Positions 63,865 to 64,000 of a stretch of 64,000 nt of DNA are shown in pieces. The notes under the pieces are model-generated. The model was not told the DNA's origin. It searched no databases and worked only from the letters and a program-made list of their open reading frames with translations. The DNA is from Rubidibacter lacunae KORDI 51-2. GTDB lineage: Bacteria; Cyanobacteriota; Cyanobacteriia; Cyanobacteriales; Rubidibacteraceae. The DNA lies in contig NZ_ASSJ01000040.1 of the NCBI RefSeq assembly GCF_000473895.1, positions 1-64,000 on the forward strand, in the 5' to 3' direction. How positions within the stretch are numbered: the stretch's first letter is position 1; each line of letters begins with the position of its first letter. The translations under genes and the position numbers were made by a program.

Positions 63865-64000
63865 CGCGGTGGAACCCGGTCTATGTTCTTAGCGAACCCA
63901 CATCGAGCCGCGCACATCTCGAAAATCGAGTCGAGATTCGGCGTATGTGTTTACATGAGATCTTGGCTTGGGGTTGCGTTTCCCTCCGGATAGGGATAGG

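Overview
This window is from a cyanobacterial chromosome. The signs are a cyanobacterial-order ATP synthase operon with paired b and b' subunits, a ferredoxin-NADP reductase carrying a CpcD-like phycobilisome-linker domain, a BicA-type SulP transporter, sucrose synthase, cyanobacterial DnaK2 and DnaK3/DnaJ chaperones, and very frequent GCGATCGC (HIP1) octamers. Most genes are GC-rich. A few islands are visibly richer in AT, notably the phosphite cluster and the repeat-filled gaps. No species can be named from the sequence alone.

Layout. 1-1.2 kb: decayed IS66 transposase. 1.5-3.3 kb: a small secreted protein, a MITE and a perfect hairpin. 3.3-10.2 kb (minus): GIY-YIG protein and the eight-gene atp operon (atpI-B-E-F2-F-H-A-G; beta and epsilon are elsewhere). 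10.4-17.1 kb: dienelactone hydrolase, a UvrD-like helicase, SDR protein, tsaE, yvcK-like, ruvC. 17.4-20.9 kb: sucrose synthase and a TPR protein. 22-25.7 kb: BicA-like transporter, a MITE with perfect 17-bp ends, and a class V aminotransferase behind two palindromes. 26.1-28.7 kb: tatC, accD and two small proteins. 29-31.3 kb: a Ser/Thr kinase with TPRs, and tRNA-Arg(CCT). 31.4-34.8 kb: LRAT-domain protein, a divergent ArsR/SmtB protein, dnaK. 34.9-42.3 kb: ctaE-ctaD-ctaC, ftsH, petH. 42.7-48.8 kb: ABC-2 permease, repeat remnants, dnaJ-dnaK3, GntR regulator. 48.8-49.4 kb: two tandem MITEs. 49.8-56 kb: sigA/rpoD, polysaccharide deacetylase, ABC-2 permease, GST-like protein, periplasmic binding protein. 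56-57.8 kb: IS256, IS1 and other remnants. 57.9-61.9 kb: a complete phosphite uptake and oxidation cluster (ptxABCD). 62.1-64 kb: thrB, a small protein, and a possible HicA relic.

The most striking system is ptxABCD. It pairs a three-component ABC importer with an NAD-dependent phosphite dehydrogenase. Immediately upstream are three 8-bp repeats at an 11-bp period, followed by a -10-like GATAAT, which looks like a Pho box promoter. The cluster lies directly beside transposase wreckage. A second feature of the window is its short non-autonomous repeats: three copies of a ~214-bp TA-flanked MITE, three copies of a ~100-bp repeat (one inside the ptx cluster, between ptxB and ptxC), one 133-bp MITE, and a duplicated ~220-bp degenerate block.

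The respiratory genes (cta), ATP synthase, PetH and FtsH form the bioenergetic core. BicA (bicarbonate uptake), sucrose synthase and the phosphite cluster speak to carbon and phosphorus acquisition. No rRNA, CRISPR array, prophage or integrase was found.
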